From assembly GCF_027286305.1 (NCBI RefSeq), contig NZ_CP114599.1, forward strand, positions 1,116,001-1,180,000: a DNA stretch of 64,000 bases, in the 5' to 3' direction. The notes beneath the pieces are model-generated. The model was given only the letters and a program-made list of their open reading frames with translations. It ran no database searches and was not told where the DNA came from. This DNA comes from Phenylobacterium sp. NIBR 498073 (GTDB taxonomy: Bacteria; Pseudomonadota; Alphaproteobacteria; Caulobacterales; Caulobacteraceae). This document shows, piece after piece, positions 42,198 to 50,335 of the stretch (positions are counted from its first letter, which is position 1; each line of letters starts with the position of its first letter). Made by a program: the position numbers and the translations under genes.

Positions 42198-42481
42198 CGG
42201 GGCATGTCCGCCTTGCTACGGGCGTTCAGGCCGTTCCACGCCAAAGCGAAGAGAGCGCCAGCGATAAATCCAAGCAGCGCCGTCACGCCCACCAGGGCGC
42301 CGGCGGTGGCCCAGTCAAAGCGCGCGACCCGGAGCGGCAGGTCGATGAAGTGTAGTTTCAAGATGTAGTCTAGAAAACTCTGGCCTATGCCGAGCATGAC
42401 CAGAAGCGCCCAAAGTGCGTGCCAGCTTCCGACAGCGGCTCCTACCGCCAACCCAGTCTTCGTGACGCTGAGAAAAGGCAT
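42194..42481 (-). CDS. Small membrane protein, 95 aa
   Basis: 95 residues from ATG 42481 (AAGGAG just upstream), with two membrane helices (about 9-37 TGLAVGAAVGSWHALWALLVMLG and 56-84 FDWATAGALVGVTALLGFIAGALFALAW). I recognise no named family. A FixK box is 55 bp upstream, so it is a member of the island. The 3' end overlaps the convergent split-barrel gene by 4 bases. Confidence 0.72.
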   Translation of the reverse strand: MPFLSVTKTGLAVGAAVGSWHALWALLVMLGIGQSFLDYILKLHFIDLPLRVARFDWATAGALVGVTALLGFIAGALFALAWNGLNARSKADMPR

Positions 42482-42529
42482 GATGAAGCTCCTTCGGCCT
42501 ATCGTCGTCATGGCGCGACCCGAGCAACC

Positions 42530-42543
42530 TTGACCGCGATCAA
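42530..42543. promoter_or_regulatory. FixK/FNR box (small membrane protein)
   Basis: TTGACCGCGATCAA is centred 55 bp before the start at 42481. Confidence 0.83.
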
Positions 42544-42642
42544 TCGGTTCGTTGCGCGGACCTTTGCGTAAGACCAAGGCTCCGCTGCGCGATAGCTTGG
42601 AGCGGGATGTAGCCAGCGAGGCTGCTGCTCAAGATCGCCTGG

Positions 42643-43155
42643 TCAGTTCGCCACAGGTTCCAGGCGCCAGTCCTCGATCACCCGCATCAATCGGCGGGCG
42701 CCCGGCGGCTTCGTGTAGTCGACTAGGGATATGATCTCCGGCCTGGCTTCCATGATGGCGACAAGCGGCGAGCTTGGATGGGGTGTGAAGGCCGCAGATT
42801 TGGATCGCGCCTGCATGGCGCGGTTCAGTTGCTTGATCCGTTCGCCGTCCCGAACTTCCATCGCTCGAGCCGCAATTGACAGGCCGCGCGGGCTTTGAAT
42901 CCCGCCAAGCGCGATGGAAACGCGGGGATCACGGTCGATATTCGCGAACTTTTGACTGTCGCGCGAGACTACGAAGTACAGCGCGTGATCAAGCCGGAGA
43001 TAGTTGACCTGCGTTACATGCGGCCAGCCGTCGCTCCGGACCGTTCCGATCGACATGATCCGGTTCTCGTCCAGGATTTCGAGGCACATGGCTCGAGGGT
43101 CGAGGCCGCCGACGGTGTCAGGCGCGATGGACGGGATATGTCTTGAAGGCGTCAT
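42643..43155 (-). CDS. Pyridoxamine 5'-phosphate oxidase-like split-barrel protein
   Basis: 170 residues. IMSIGTVRSDGWPHVTQVNYLRLDHALYFVVSRDSQKFANIDRDPRVSIAL is the PNPOx-like core. It is distantly related to the protein at 41706. No FixK box is seen directly upstream; it may be transcribed from the Ala-rich gene 91 bases before it, whose promoter does carry one. Confidence 0.82.
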   Translation of the reverse strand: MTPSRHIPSIAPDTVGGLDPRAMCLEILDENRIMSIGTVRSDGWPHVTQVNYLRLDHALYFVVSRDSQKFANIDRDPRVSIALGGIQSPRGLSIAARAMEVRDGERIKQLNRAMQARSKSAAFTPHPSSPLVAIMEARPEIISLVDYTKPPGARRLMRVIEDWRLEPVAN

Positions 43156-43246
43156 CGGAAGCCTCGCTGGGTTCCATCACTACGACCGTTGAACCACCAA
43201 CGAGGCGCATTGGTTCTTGGGTCGCGCCTCATTGGCAGGTCGGCGC

Positions 43247-43792
43247 TCAGCTCTTGGAGGGCGGGGGCGGGCGGAGCGACGCCTCGGCCGCCTCAAGCGC
43301 CTTCTTGGCCTCGGCGGCGGCCTGCTTCGCCTGAACTCGGGCCGCTTCCAGAGCCGCCTTGGCGGCTGTCCGATCATTGGCGATCACGGTGGCGAGTGCA
43401 TCGCCCGCCTGCTTGGCTGCCGATTTCGCCGATTGCGACGAGCGCTCAAACGCCTTGCGGTTCTCAGACGAGGCCTCCTTGAAGGCTGCGCGGCCGTCGT
43501 TGGCGGCGGCTTCCGCCGCGGCGGCGGCCTTCTGCGCGGCGTCGCGCGAGGCCGTCGCCGCCTCCTTGCTCATCTGCTCGGCCGCCTTTTCCGCCTTCTC
43601 GACCGCCGCGTTCGCGGCGTTCAGCGACGCCTGCGCGCTATCACGGGCCCGCTTCAGAGCTGCCTCGGCCTTTGCATCCAGGCTTTGGACCTCGGCCTGT
43701 GCGGCTACCGCGGGTTTGGGGGCTTCCGCGGCGGCATGGCCGGCGAAGCAGAACGGCAGCGCTGCCGCGACGAGGGTCAAGCGAAGCGACAT
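43247..43792 (-). CDS. Secreted alanine-rich coiled-coil protein
   Basis: 181 residues: signal peptide MSLRLTLVAAALPFCFAGHAAA cut near AEAPK, then about 130 residues rich in Ala, Lys, Glu and Gln with heptad-like spacing and no Gly or Pro in the core (about 40-165), ending PPPPSKS. It should form a long periplasmic coiled coil, comparable in style to LEA-like or Lpp-like proteins, without a lipid Cys. Function unknown. A FixK box is 64 bp upstream. Confidence 0.7.
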   Translation of the reverse strand: MSLRLTLVAAALPFCFAGHAAAEAPKPAVAAQAEVQSLDAKAEAALKRARDSAQASLNAANAAVEKAEKAAEQMSKEAATASRDAAQKAAAAAEAAANDGRAAFKEASSENRKAFERSSQSAKSAAKQAGDALATVIANDRTAAKAALEAARVQAKQAAAEAKKALEAAEASLRPPPPSKS

Positions 43793-43849
43793 GATTACCT
43801 CCTGAGGGATTGAGCCCGCGGAGCATGGCTTGCAGGACGGCGAGTGCTT

Positions 43850-43863
43850 TGCGCCTGATCAAT
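43850..43863. promoter_or_regulatory. FixK box (Ala-rich coiled-coil gene)
   Basis: On the minus strand it reads TTGATCAGGCGCAA; its centre is 64 bp before the start at 43792. Confidence 0.77.
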
Positions 43864-43906
43864 TCAAGACGCCGCGACCTCCCGCACTAGCGCAAGGCCC
43901 GCGGCT

Positions 43907-43920
43907 TGACCTGGGTCAAG
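43907..43920. promoter_or_regulatory. FixK/FNR box (USP gene)
   Basis: TTGACCTGGGTCAA is centred 52 bp before ATG 43966. TAGGCT at 43941-43946 is 30 bp from the centre and may be the -10 element. Confidence 0.85.
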
Positions 43921-43965
43921 TCGGGGCGTCGACGCCGCGCTAGGCTGTACCCAACGGAGGCGCAC

Positions 43966-44802
43966 ATGGACTATCGCGATATCCTCATCCTGATGGATTC
44001 GACAGCTGCGGGATCTTACCGCGCCAAGTTCGGCGCAGATCTCGCCCACCGCTGGAAGGCCCATCTGACAGGGGTCTTTCTCACTAGCGAATTCATGCTG
44101 CAGTTCGGCGCGGGTGAGTCACTCTATGGCCTGCCCCCCGACGACATCGATTGGCTCTTGAGGGACCACGCCAAAGGCGTGGAGGAGGCCAGCGAGGTCG
44201 CAAAGCAGATGTTCCGAGACGGGGTCGGCGAGGGCAACGTCGAGTTCGATTTCATGAAAGTCAGCGGCGACCATCCCGACGCTTTCATCGCATGCGCTCG
44301 TAGAGCCGATCTCGTGGTCATGCCTGCCCGAATGTCGGTCTACATGGGGCAGAAGCATGTGGCGGCGGCGGACGTTGCGATGGCTAGCGGTGGGCCAGTC
44401 CTGGTGACGCCGACCGACGATTACGCCCCGCCCGTCGGCAAACGCGTGCTTGTCGCCTGGAATGGTTCGCGTGAAGCCGCGCGTGCGCTTCGCGATGGGT
44501 GGCCATTCATCCGGGGCGCTGACGAAATTCACGTCCTGATGGTCTCGCCTTCCGGAGCAGACGAGACCGATGGGATGCTGCTGCGCTTGCTGGAGCGTCA
44601 CGGCGTCAAACCCAATCTCATCGTCGACAGCAGCAAGGACGAACACGCAGCGGATGTCATTGTGCGGCAGATGGCCGAACTCGACATCGACCTCTTGATC
44701 GCCGGCCTGTACGGCCATCCCAGGCTGCAGGAATGGGTGTTGGGCGGGGTCAGCCGTCAGCTCCTGCACGACGTGCCCGCGCCGCTTCTTCTTTCTCACT
44801 GA
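43966..44802 (+). CDS. Tandem universal stress protein
   Basis: 278 residues from ATG 43966 (CGGAGG upstream). Domain 1 opens MDYRDILILMDSTAAGSYRA; domain 2 starts KRVLVAWNGSREAARALRDG and ends LLIAGLYGHPRLQEWVLGGVSRQLL with terminal LLSH. It is the most canonical of the five USPs in the window. The box at 43907 lies at the ideal activating distance. Confidence 0.9.
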   Translation: MDYRDILILMDSTAAGSYRAKFGADLAHRWKAHLTGVFLTSEFMLQFGAGESLYGLPPDDIDWLLRDHAKGVEEASEVAKQMFRDGVGEGNVEFDFMKVSGDHPDAFIACARRADLVVMPARMSVYMGQKHVAAADVAMASGGPVLVTPTDDYAPPVGKRVLVAWNGSREAARALRDGWPFIRGADEIHVLMVSPSGADETDGMLLRLLERHGVKPNLIVDSSKDEHAADVIVRQMAELDIDLLIAGLYGHPRLQEWVLGGVSRQLLHDVPAPLLLSH

Positions 44803-44828
44803 AACGCGGCGGCGCGAATAGCGAGGGC

Positions 44829-45215
44829 TTACAAGCGCGAGAGAGCCGCCTGAAGCTTGCCGCCTACCGCCGCAGCGACGCCGCGCAGATCGGGATTGTC
44901 GATGGCGCCCATCGAGGCGATCGGATTGACGGCCGCGACTTCAACGTCCTGGCCGTTTGGCAGAAGCTGAACCACGACGTTGCATGGCAACATGGTCCCG
45001 ACCTTGTCCTCCAGCAGCAGGGCCTGATGGGCCATGGCGGGGTTGCATGCCCCGAGGATGAGATACGGCCGGAAATCGACGTCGAGTTTGGCCTTCAGCG
45101 TCGCCTGGACATCGATCTCGCTGATGACTCCGAAACCTTCGGCGGCGAGCGCGCGCCGGGTTGCTGCTACGACGTCGACGAAGTCGCCCGCCACAGACTT
45201 GGCGAAATAGTACAT
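44829..45215 (-). CDS. DUF302 protein
   Basis: 128 residues from ATG 45215. The pattern MYYFAKSVAGDFVDVVAATRRALAAEGFGVISEIDV then YLILGACNPAMAHQALLLED and LPCNVVVQLLPNG is typical DUF302, a small alpha/beta fold of unknown function seen in stress operons; Cys78-type residue in LPCNV is conserved in the family. It is convergent with the USP gene. A degenerate FixK box lies 64 bp upstream. Confidence 0.85.
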   Translation of the reverse strand: MYYFAKSVAGDFVDVVAATRRALAAEGFGVISEIDVQATLKAKLDVDFRPYLILGACNPAMAHQALLLEDKVGTMLPCNVVVQLLPNGQDVEVAAVNPIASMGAIDNPDLRGVAAAVGGKLQAALSRL

Positions 45216-45272
45216 GTGCCGCTCCAATGGGTATTGAAGGCGACAGGCTGGCGCCGAAATGCGAGGTCGGCA

Positions 45273-45286
45273 TTGCGCTGGCTCAA
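45273..45286. promoter_or_regulatory. Weak FixK box (DUF302; perhaps pta-ackA)
   Basis: TTGCGCTGGCTCAA meets TTG(A/C)-N6-(T/G)CAA but only at the loose end of the consensus. The centre is 64 bp before DUF302 and 134 bp before the pta start. Confidence 0.55.
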
Positions 45287-45413
45287 GGTCGATGGCCGGT
45301 GCGACCGCCGGCTGGCGGCTTGGCGGTATCATTTCAAAGTCTTGGCCGCCGTCGCCTAGGTGCGCGATGATCCCCGAGGCTCGCGTGCGATGAGGGCCGC
45401 GCCGGAGAACGTG

Positions 45414-46376
45414 ATGATCACTGAGAAGGCTGCCGAAAAGGGCGCTTCCAACCCCGGGAGCCAGCTCCAACGACTGATGCGGATGGCCGAAGATCAGCCG
45501 CCGCTTTTGACGGCCGTGGTCCATCCGGTCGACGTTCTATCCCTGACGGGCGCGATAGAGGCGGCGAAACGCGGGCTGATCGCCCCGATACTCATTGGCC
45601 CCAGGGCGAGGGTCGAGGCCGCGGCCCGAGACGCCGACCGGGATATTTCGGCGTTCGAACTGGTGGATGTCGAGCACAGCCATCAGGCCGCAGCGACAGC
45701 TTGTGCGATGGCGTCGAAGGGACAGGCGGCCGCTATCATGAAGGGCGCGCTGCATACGGACGAACTGCTGGAGGCGGTCGTAGCGCCAACCTCGGGCCTG
45801 AGAACAGACCGCAGGATGAGCCACGTATTCGTTCTGGACGTGCCGAGCTACCCGCGGCCGTTGCTGATCAGCGATGCGGCGCTGAACATCTCGCCGGATC
45901 TCGCCACCAAACGTGACATTGTGCAGAACGCCATTGATCTGGCTCACGCGATGGGCGCGCCGCTACCCAAAGTGGCCATTCTTTCGGCTGTCGAAACCGT
46001 CAATCCCAAGATGATCTCGACGCTCGATGCGGCCGCCTTGTGCAAGATGGCTGATCGCGGGCAGATCGTCGGGGGGCTGCTGGATGGGCCGCTGGCTTTC
46101 GACAATGCTGTATCGCCTGAAGCGGCAAGGGCCAAAGGCATCGTCTCGCCGGTAGCAGGCGAAGCTGACATCCTGATCGTCCCCGACATTGAATCCGGCA
46201 ACATGCTGGCCAAGCAGCTCTTCTACCTGTCGAACGCGCAATCGGCGGGGATCGTTCTCGGCGCCCGTGTCCCCATCATGCTTACAAGCCGCTCCGAACC
46301 GGAAGCTTCGCGCCTAGCATCTTGCGCGCTGGCGATCCTCGTCACCCAACACAAGCCCGCCAAGTATGTGAGATGA
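45414..46376 (+). CDS. Phosphate acetyltransferase/butyryltransferase-type enzyme
   Basis: 320 residues when started at ATG 45414, where GGAG lies 8 bases upstream; ATG 45390 and GTG 45360 are in frame but lack a ribosome site. The PTA/PTB fold is shown by GLIAPILIGPRARVEA (about 50-65), the phosphate/CoA regions VMSHVFVLDVPSYPRPLLISDAALN-like block at about 140-165, and IVPDIESGNMLAKQLFYLSNAQSAGIVLGARVPI. It makes acetyl phosphate from acetyl-CoA; with acetate kinase (next gene, ATGA overlap) it forms ATP without respiration. Confidence 0.85.
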   Translation: MITEKAAEKGASNPGSQLQRLMRMAEDQPPLLTAVVHPVDVLSLTGAIEAAKRGLIAPILIGPRARVEAAARDADRDISAFELVDVEHSHQAAATACAMASKGQAAAIMKGALHTDELLEAVVAPTSGLRTDRRMSHVFVLDVPSYPRPLLISDAALNISPDLATKRDIVQNAIDLAHAMGAPLPKVAILSAVETVNPKMISTLDAAALCKMADRGQIVGGLLDGPLAFDNAVSPEAARAKGIVSPVAGEADILIVPDIESGNMLAKQLFYLSNAQSAGIVLGARVPIMLTSRSEPEASRLASCALAILVTQHKPAKYVR

Positions 46377-47617
46377 GAGAGGGGGGCTCCATCCTGACCC
46401 TGAACGTAGGGTCTTCCAGCCTGAAGTTCGCCGTCTATGAAGCCTTGGCGGGGCTGCCCTTGAAAATGGAGGGCCAGATCTCCGGGTTGAATGGAACGCC
46501 CCGGATGCGCGTCCGCGTCGAAGGCGCCACGCGGCTTGACGAGCTCTGGGGGGAACAACTGGGCCTCGAGGCCGTGCTCGAGCGGCTGTTCGACTGGCTG
46601 ACGCTCGACGGATGGACAGCCGGCTTGGCGGCGGTCGGGCACCGTATCGTGCATGGCGGACGGGATTTCCGCCAGCCTCGCGTCCTGTGCGGGGAGGTCC
46701 GCGCGAAGTTGGAGGAGCTGTGCTCGCTTGCGCCCCTTCACCAGCCTTTCAATCTGCGCGGAGTGGAGATCGTGGGGCGGCGCCTCCCGAGCGTACTGCA
46801 GGTTGGAGTGTTCGACACCGCCTTCCATGCGGATGAGCCGGAGGTTGTCCGACTCTATGCCCTGCCACGAGACCTGATCGATGACGGCGTCGTGGCCTAT
46901 GGCTTCCATGGTCTGTCCTATGACTACATCGCTGGCGTGTTGCGCGAGCGGGATGCAGAAAAAGCCGGCGGTCGGGCCATTGTTTTGCATCTTGGCAGCG
47001 GGGGCTCTCTCTGCGCCATGGACCGCGGCCGCAGCATCGCCACGACAATGGGCTTTTCCGCGCTCGAGGGGCCGCCCATGAGCACCCGCAGCGGATCCAT
47101 AGATCCGGGCGTCATCCTATATCTGCTCCAATCCAGGGGCATGAGTCCGGCGGCCGTAAGCGATCTGCTCTACCGACGGTCGGGTCTGCTGGGCCTCTCG
47201 GGGCTGAGCGGGGACATGGTCACGCTGTTGGCCAGCAGCGCGCCCCACGCCAAGCAAGCGCTGGAAGTCTATGTCTACCGCATCGCCCGTGACATCGGCT
47301 CTCTGGCGGCCGCGTTGGGCGGCCTGGACACCCTGGTGTTCACGGCGGGTGTCGGAGAGAACGCCCCGGCGATCCGCGAGCGCGTTGTCGAGCTTTGCGG
47401 ATGGCTTGGCGCAAGGCTCGACACGGCGGCGAACCAGGCCGGAGCGGGCCGGATCAACGCCGGTGGCGAAGTGGAAATCCTTGTCGTTCCGACCGACGAG
47501 CAGTTGGTGATCGCGCGAGGCGTATACGGCTGCATTCAAGGAGAGCTAGCGCCGGCTGCGCCTGGGGCGATGCAGAAGCTTGCGCGCTCCGCCGCTCGTC
47601 AAGAGGGCGACATCTGA
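46373..47617 (+). CDS. ackA: Acetate kinase
   Basis: 414 residues from ATG 46373. The ASKHA fold is shown by ILTLNVGSSSLKFAVY (N-terminal phosphate loop), VGHRIVHGG, FDTAFHADE, YGFHGLSYDYI and FTAGVGENAPAIRE near the end. Its Gly-rich block LHLGSGGSLCAMDRG is slightly altered from the usual LGNGAS. It converts acetyl phosphate and ADP to acetate and ATP. It overlaps pta by 4 bases, and its last 72 bases overlap the convergent mprF gene. Confidence 0.9.
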   Translation: MREGGSILTLNVGSSSLKFAVYEALAGLPLKMEGQISGLNGTPRMRVRVEGATRLDELWGEQLGLEAVLERLFDWLTLDGWTAGLAAVGHRIVHGGRDFRQPRVLCGEVRAKLEELCSLAPLHQPFNLRGVEIVGRRLPSVLQVGVFDTAFHADEPEVVRLYALPRDLIDDGVVAYGFHGLSYDYIAGVLRERDAEKAGGRAIVLHLGSGGSLCAMDRGRSIATTMGFSALEGPPMSTRSGSIDPGVILYLLQSRGMSPAAVSDLLYRRSGLLGLSGLSGDMVTLLASSAPHAKQALEVYVYRIARDIGSLAAALGGLDTLVFTAGVGENAPAIRERVVELCGWLGARLDTAANQAGAGRINAGGEVEILVVPTDEQLVIARGVYGCIQGELAPAAPGAMQKLARSAARQEGDI

Positions 47618-50149
47618 GAGTGCGATCAGGGGATTCACGTCGGGATCGGCGGCGAGGAAGATGTCGCGCCATGTGGGCGTGAACTTCTCCTTGTATTCGC
47701 GCAACCCCTGGAACCCATAGAGGCTGTTCGCAGTGCGAAAGATCCAGGCCTCGACATGGGTGGAAATGGGCGCCACGGCGTTCAGCGGCAGCCCCGAGAG
47801 CGGGGCCATGCCAAGCTCGAAGACGCCCAGTTGCTGCGCCTTGCCCCACAGAATGAGATGCCCCAATAGCGCGTCGGTCGTCCCATGCGGCGCGTCCGCG
47901 TCTGCGCGTACCAGATCCGGGCCGAACCGGGCGCGGTCCGGTGTGATCATGACGTTTGCGAAGGCTACCACCTGTTCGCCCCGGCGAAGGACGGCGATCG
48001 GGAACTGGCGCAGATAGCCGACATCGAAGGAGCCCAGGCTGAACGTCTTTTCGACGCCGGCGTGCGCATCGAGCCAGCTGTCGGACACCGCCTCCAGATC
48101 ATGCCAGGGCGTTGTCGGCGCGTCGGCCGCCAGCACGTCAAATCGCAGGTGCGAGCGAGAGGCGCTATTGAGCGCATGACGCAGGTCCTCGTGCGCCTTG
48201 CCCTTCAGGTCGAAGTGGGCGAGGTCGACGGACCCGCTTTCGCCGATCTTTTGGGCTGATAGTCCGGCGGCAAGAAGCGTCGGCAGACTGGCGGCTTCGA
48301 CCGCATAAAATACAGCTTTGGCGTCGGCGGCGTCCGCCGCTGCAATGAAGGCCTCGATCGCGGCCGAACGATCGCCGGGCGGTCCGACTGGGTCGCCCAT
48401 GGCGATCCAGCGGCCATGATAGGCGCGGAACATCACGAAGCTGAGCCCGGACGGGGAGAACACAAAAGACTTGTCGCCCATCCGATAGAGCAGCGCGTCG
48501 CAGGATATGCCGCTTGCAGCGTCCACGATGCGCGCTGCGCGCGCCATCTCGTCCTTGGACGGCCGCCGCGGCTCGCGCGGGCTGGGACTGGCCAGCCACC
48601 AGATCGCGATCAGCAGGCCGAGCGACGCTAGTCCGGCTGCCACCGCCGCGACGCCGAAGTCGCCGCCGGGGCGAAGCCATCGCCACCACGGCTGATCGGC
48701 CAAGGCTCGAACGTCCCGGGTCGCCAACGCCAGTACAAGGCTGGAGACGCCGGCCAAGCCTGCCGCTGCGAGCCATGCTGGCGAGATCACATGATGGAAG
48801 CCGGCGGACTGACGGTCGAACGCACGCCGGCTGAGGGCGAGCGCAGCGGCCAGGACGAGGAGCGGTCCTGCGGTGGCTACGCCGAAGCCGCGCCAGAGCT
48901 CCATCGCCGCCCCGAGCGAGAGTAGGGCGAAGGTCGCATAGAAGCCTGCCTCCAGGCGTCTCCAAAGCGCCATCGCGACGATGACCAGCAGCGCCCCCAA
49001 GAGGCTCGTGGCGAGCGGGCGGCTCGGTAGAGCCGCCATCCATGGCTCCGGGGGCGGGAGCGGCATGGGTAGGTTGGCCGCAGCCAGAAGCAGCGCGGCG
49101 CCGAAACAGAACACGAGGGTCGCCAGGATGGCCGGGGCGATGGCCTCGGCGATCCGAAAGCCGGTCGTTGTCGCCGCGCGGTCCAGCCGCCGCAGCTGAT
49201 ATCCTGCCAACCCCAACGCTGTCAGCGCCAGCGGGCCGACAACATAGATCAAACGATAGAGCAGAAGTGCAGCCACGTTTTCGTGGGTCGCTCCGAACCG
49301 GTGGCTGAGGCTCAGCAGGATCGCATCGAAGACGCCAATTCCGCCCGGAAGGCCGCTCGCTGCGCTGACCAGCGAGCCCAGGACGAAGATCACCATGAAC
49401 GGCGCAAAATCGGCGAAGGTCGGCGCGGGCAGAAGGATGTAGAGCGCAAGGCCGGAGAACACCCAATCGGCGATCCCCGCTGCGATGGCGCTGAAGCGAA
49501 GCGCTGGGCCCGGCCTCGTGAATTCGACCCCTGGCAACAGCGCTGTTCGCCGAGGGGGACGCAGCAGCCAGAAAGTCGTCGGCACGATGGCGAGCGCCCC
49601 GATCCAGGCGAGGATCGGGGCCGCGCCTGGGATCAGGAGGATCGCCATGCCGGCGCAGACAACTCCGCCGAGGGTCACCGCTGCGCCCGCCAGGAGCGTG
49701 ACGGCCGTGACCTCCGCGAGGCTTAGGCCCCACGCGCGATAGAAGCGCAGGCGCGCAGCGCCGCCCGTCGCGGCGCTGAATCCTAACCCGTTTGAGAGGG
49801 CGTAGGATACGAAGGTGGCCAGCGCGATCCGCAGCGGCGAGAGCGATCGGCCTATGGCGGCCAGCGCCCAACGCTCGGAAACCGCAAGGCAGGCGTAGCT
49901 GGCCACAGTGGCGCCTGCCGCCAGGAGCAACGCCGTCGACGAAACCGAACCAAACGCCCGCGCGATGCTGTCGAAGTTCTGCCCCTGGAGCTCCTGCCGC
50001 AGAACCCCGAGAGCGGCGGCGAAGACCAGCACGGCGAAGCTGATGCGGAAGGCGTCTGAGTCGACGACCTGGCGAAGCCACAGCAGCTTTGGCCCCCATC
50101 GCTCCCCGCGGGAGATCGGCCGATCAGAGTTGGAAGTGCGCGTGTCCAT
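47546..50149 (-). CDS. mprF: Bifunctional lysyl-phosphatidylglycerol synthase/flippase (MprF)
   Basis: 867 residues. The first 530 or so hold about 14 membrane helices (flippase part, with GGIGVFDAILLSLSHRFGA). The C-terminal DUF2156/GNAT-like synthase domain has SPSGLSFVMFRAYHGRWIAMGDPVG and FELGMAPLSG, with EYKEKFTPTW near the end. It transfers an amino acid from aminoacyl-tRNA to phosphatidylglycerol, lowering surface charge and cationic peptide binding. A FixK box lies 57 bp upstream. The stop is within ackA, giving a 72-bp convergent overlap. Confidence 0.9.
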   Translation of the reverse strand: MDTRTSNSDRPISRGERWGPKLLWLRQVVDSDAFRISFAVLVFAAALGVLRQELQGQNFDSIARAFGSVSSTALLLAAGATVASYACLAVSERWALAAIGRSLSPLRIALATFVSYALSNGLGFSAATGGAARLRFYRAWGLSLAEVTAVTLLAGAAVTLGGVVCAGMAILLIPGAAPILAWIGALAIVPTTFWLLRPPRRTALLPGVEFTRPGPALRFSAIAAGIADWVFSGLALYILLPAPTFADFAPFMVIFVLGSLVSAASGLPGGIGVFDAILLSLSHRFGATHENVAALLLYRLIYVVGPLALTALGLAGYQLRRLDRAATTTGFRIAEAIAPAILATLVFCFGAALLLAAANLPMPLPPPEPWMAALPSRPLATSLLGALLVIVAMALWRRLEAGFYATFALLSLGAAMELWRGFGVATAGPLLVLAAALALSRRAFDRQSAGFHHVISPAWLAAAGLAGVSSLVLALATRDVRALADQPWWRWLRPGGDFGVAAVAAGLASLGLLIAIWWLASPSPREPRRPSKDEMARAARIVDAASGISCDALLYRMGDKSFVFSPSGLSFVMFRAYHGRWIAMGDPVGPPGDRSAAIEAFIAAADAADAKAVFYAVEAASLPTLLAAGLSAQKIGESGSVDLAHFDLKGKAHEDLRHALNSASRSHLRFDVLAADAPTTPWHDLEAVSDSWLDAHAGVEKTFSLGSFDVGYLRQFPIAVLRRGEQVVAFANVMITPDRARFGPDLVRADADAPHGTTDALLGHLILWGKAQQLGVFELGMAPLSGLPLNAVAPISTHVEAWIFRTANSLYGFQGLREYKEKFTPTWRDIFLAADPDVNPLIALSDVALLTSGGARKLLHRPRRSRR

Positions 50150-50199
50150 GGCCGCCTCACGATGCGTCAGCGACGTTGAGGCCTGCGATCTGGGCCGCC

Positions 50200-50213
50200 T
50201 TGACTTGGCGCAA
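50200..50213. promoter_or_regulatory. FixK box (mprF)
   Basis: TTGACTTGGCGCAA is centred 57 bp before the mprF start and 130 bp before the divergent alcohol dehydrogenase. Confidence 0.78.
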
Positions 50214-50335
50214 CGCCGGTACGGAGGGCGGAGGATGGTGTTCCTTTAGCTGAAGGACTTCACATCCCCGCCTGCGTCCGAAATCGGCGACGTGTCGGCG
50301 TTTTCGGTTGAGGCGGGGGAAGCGGCGAGGCCGAC

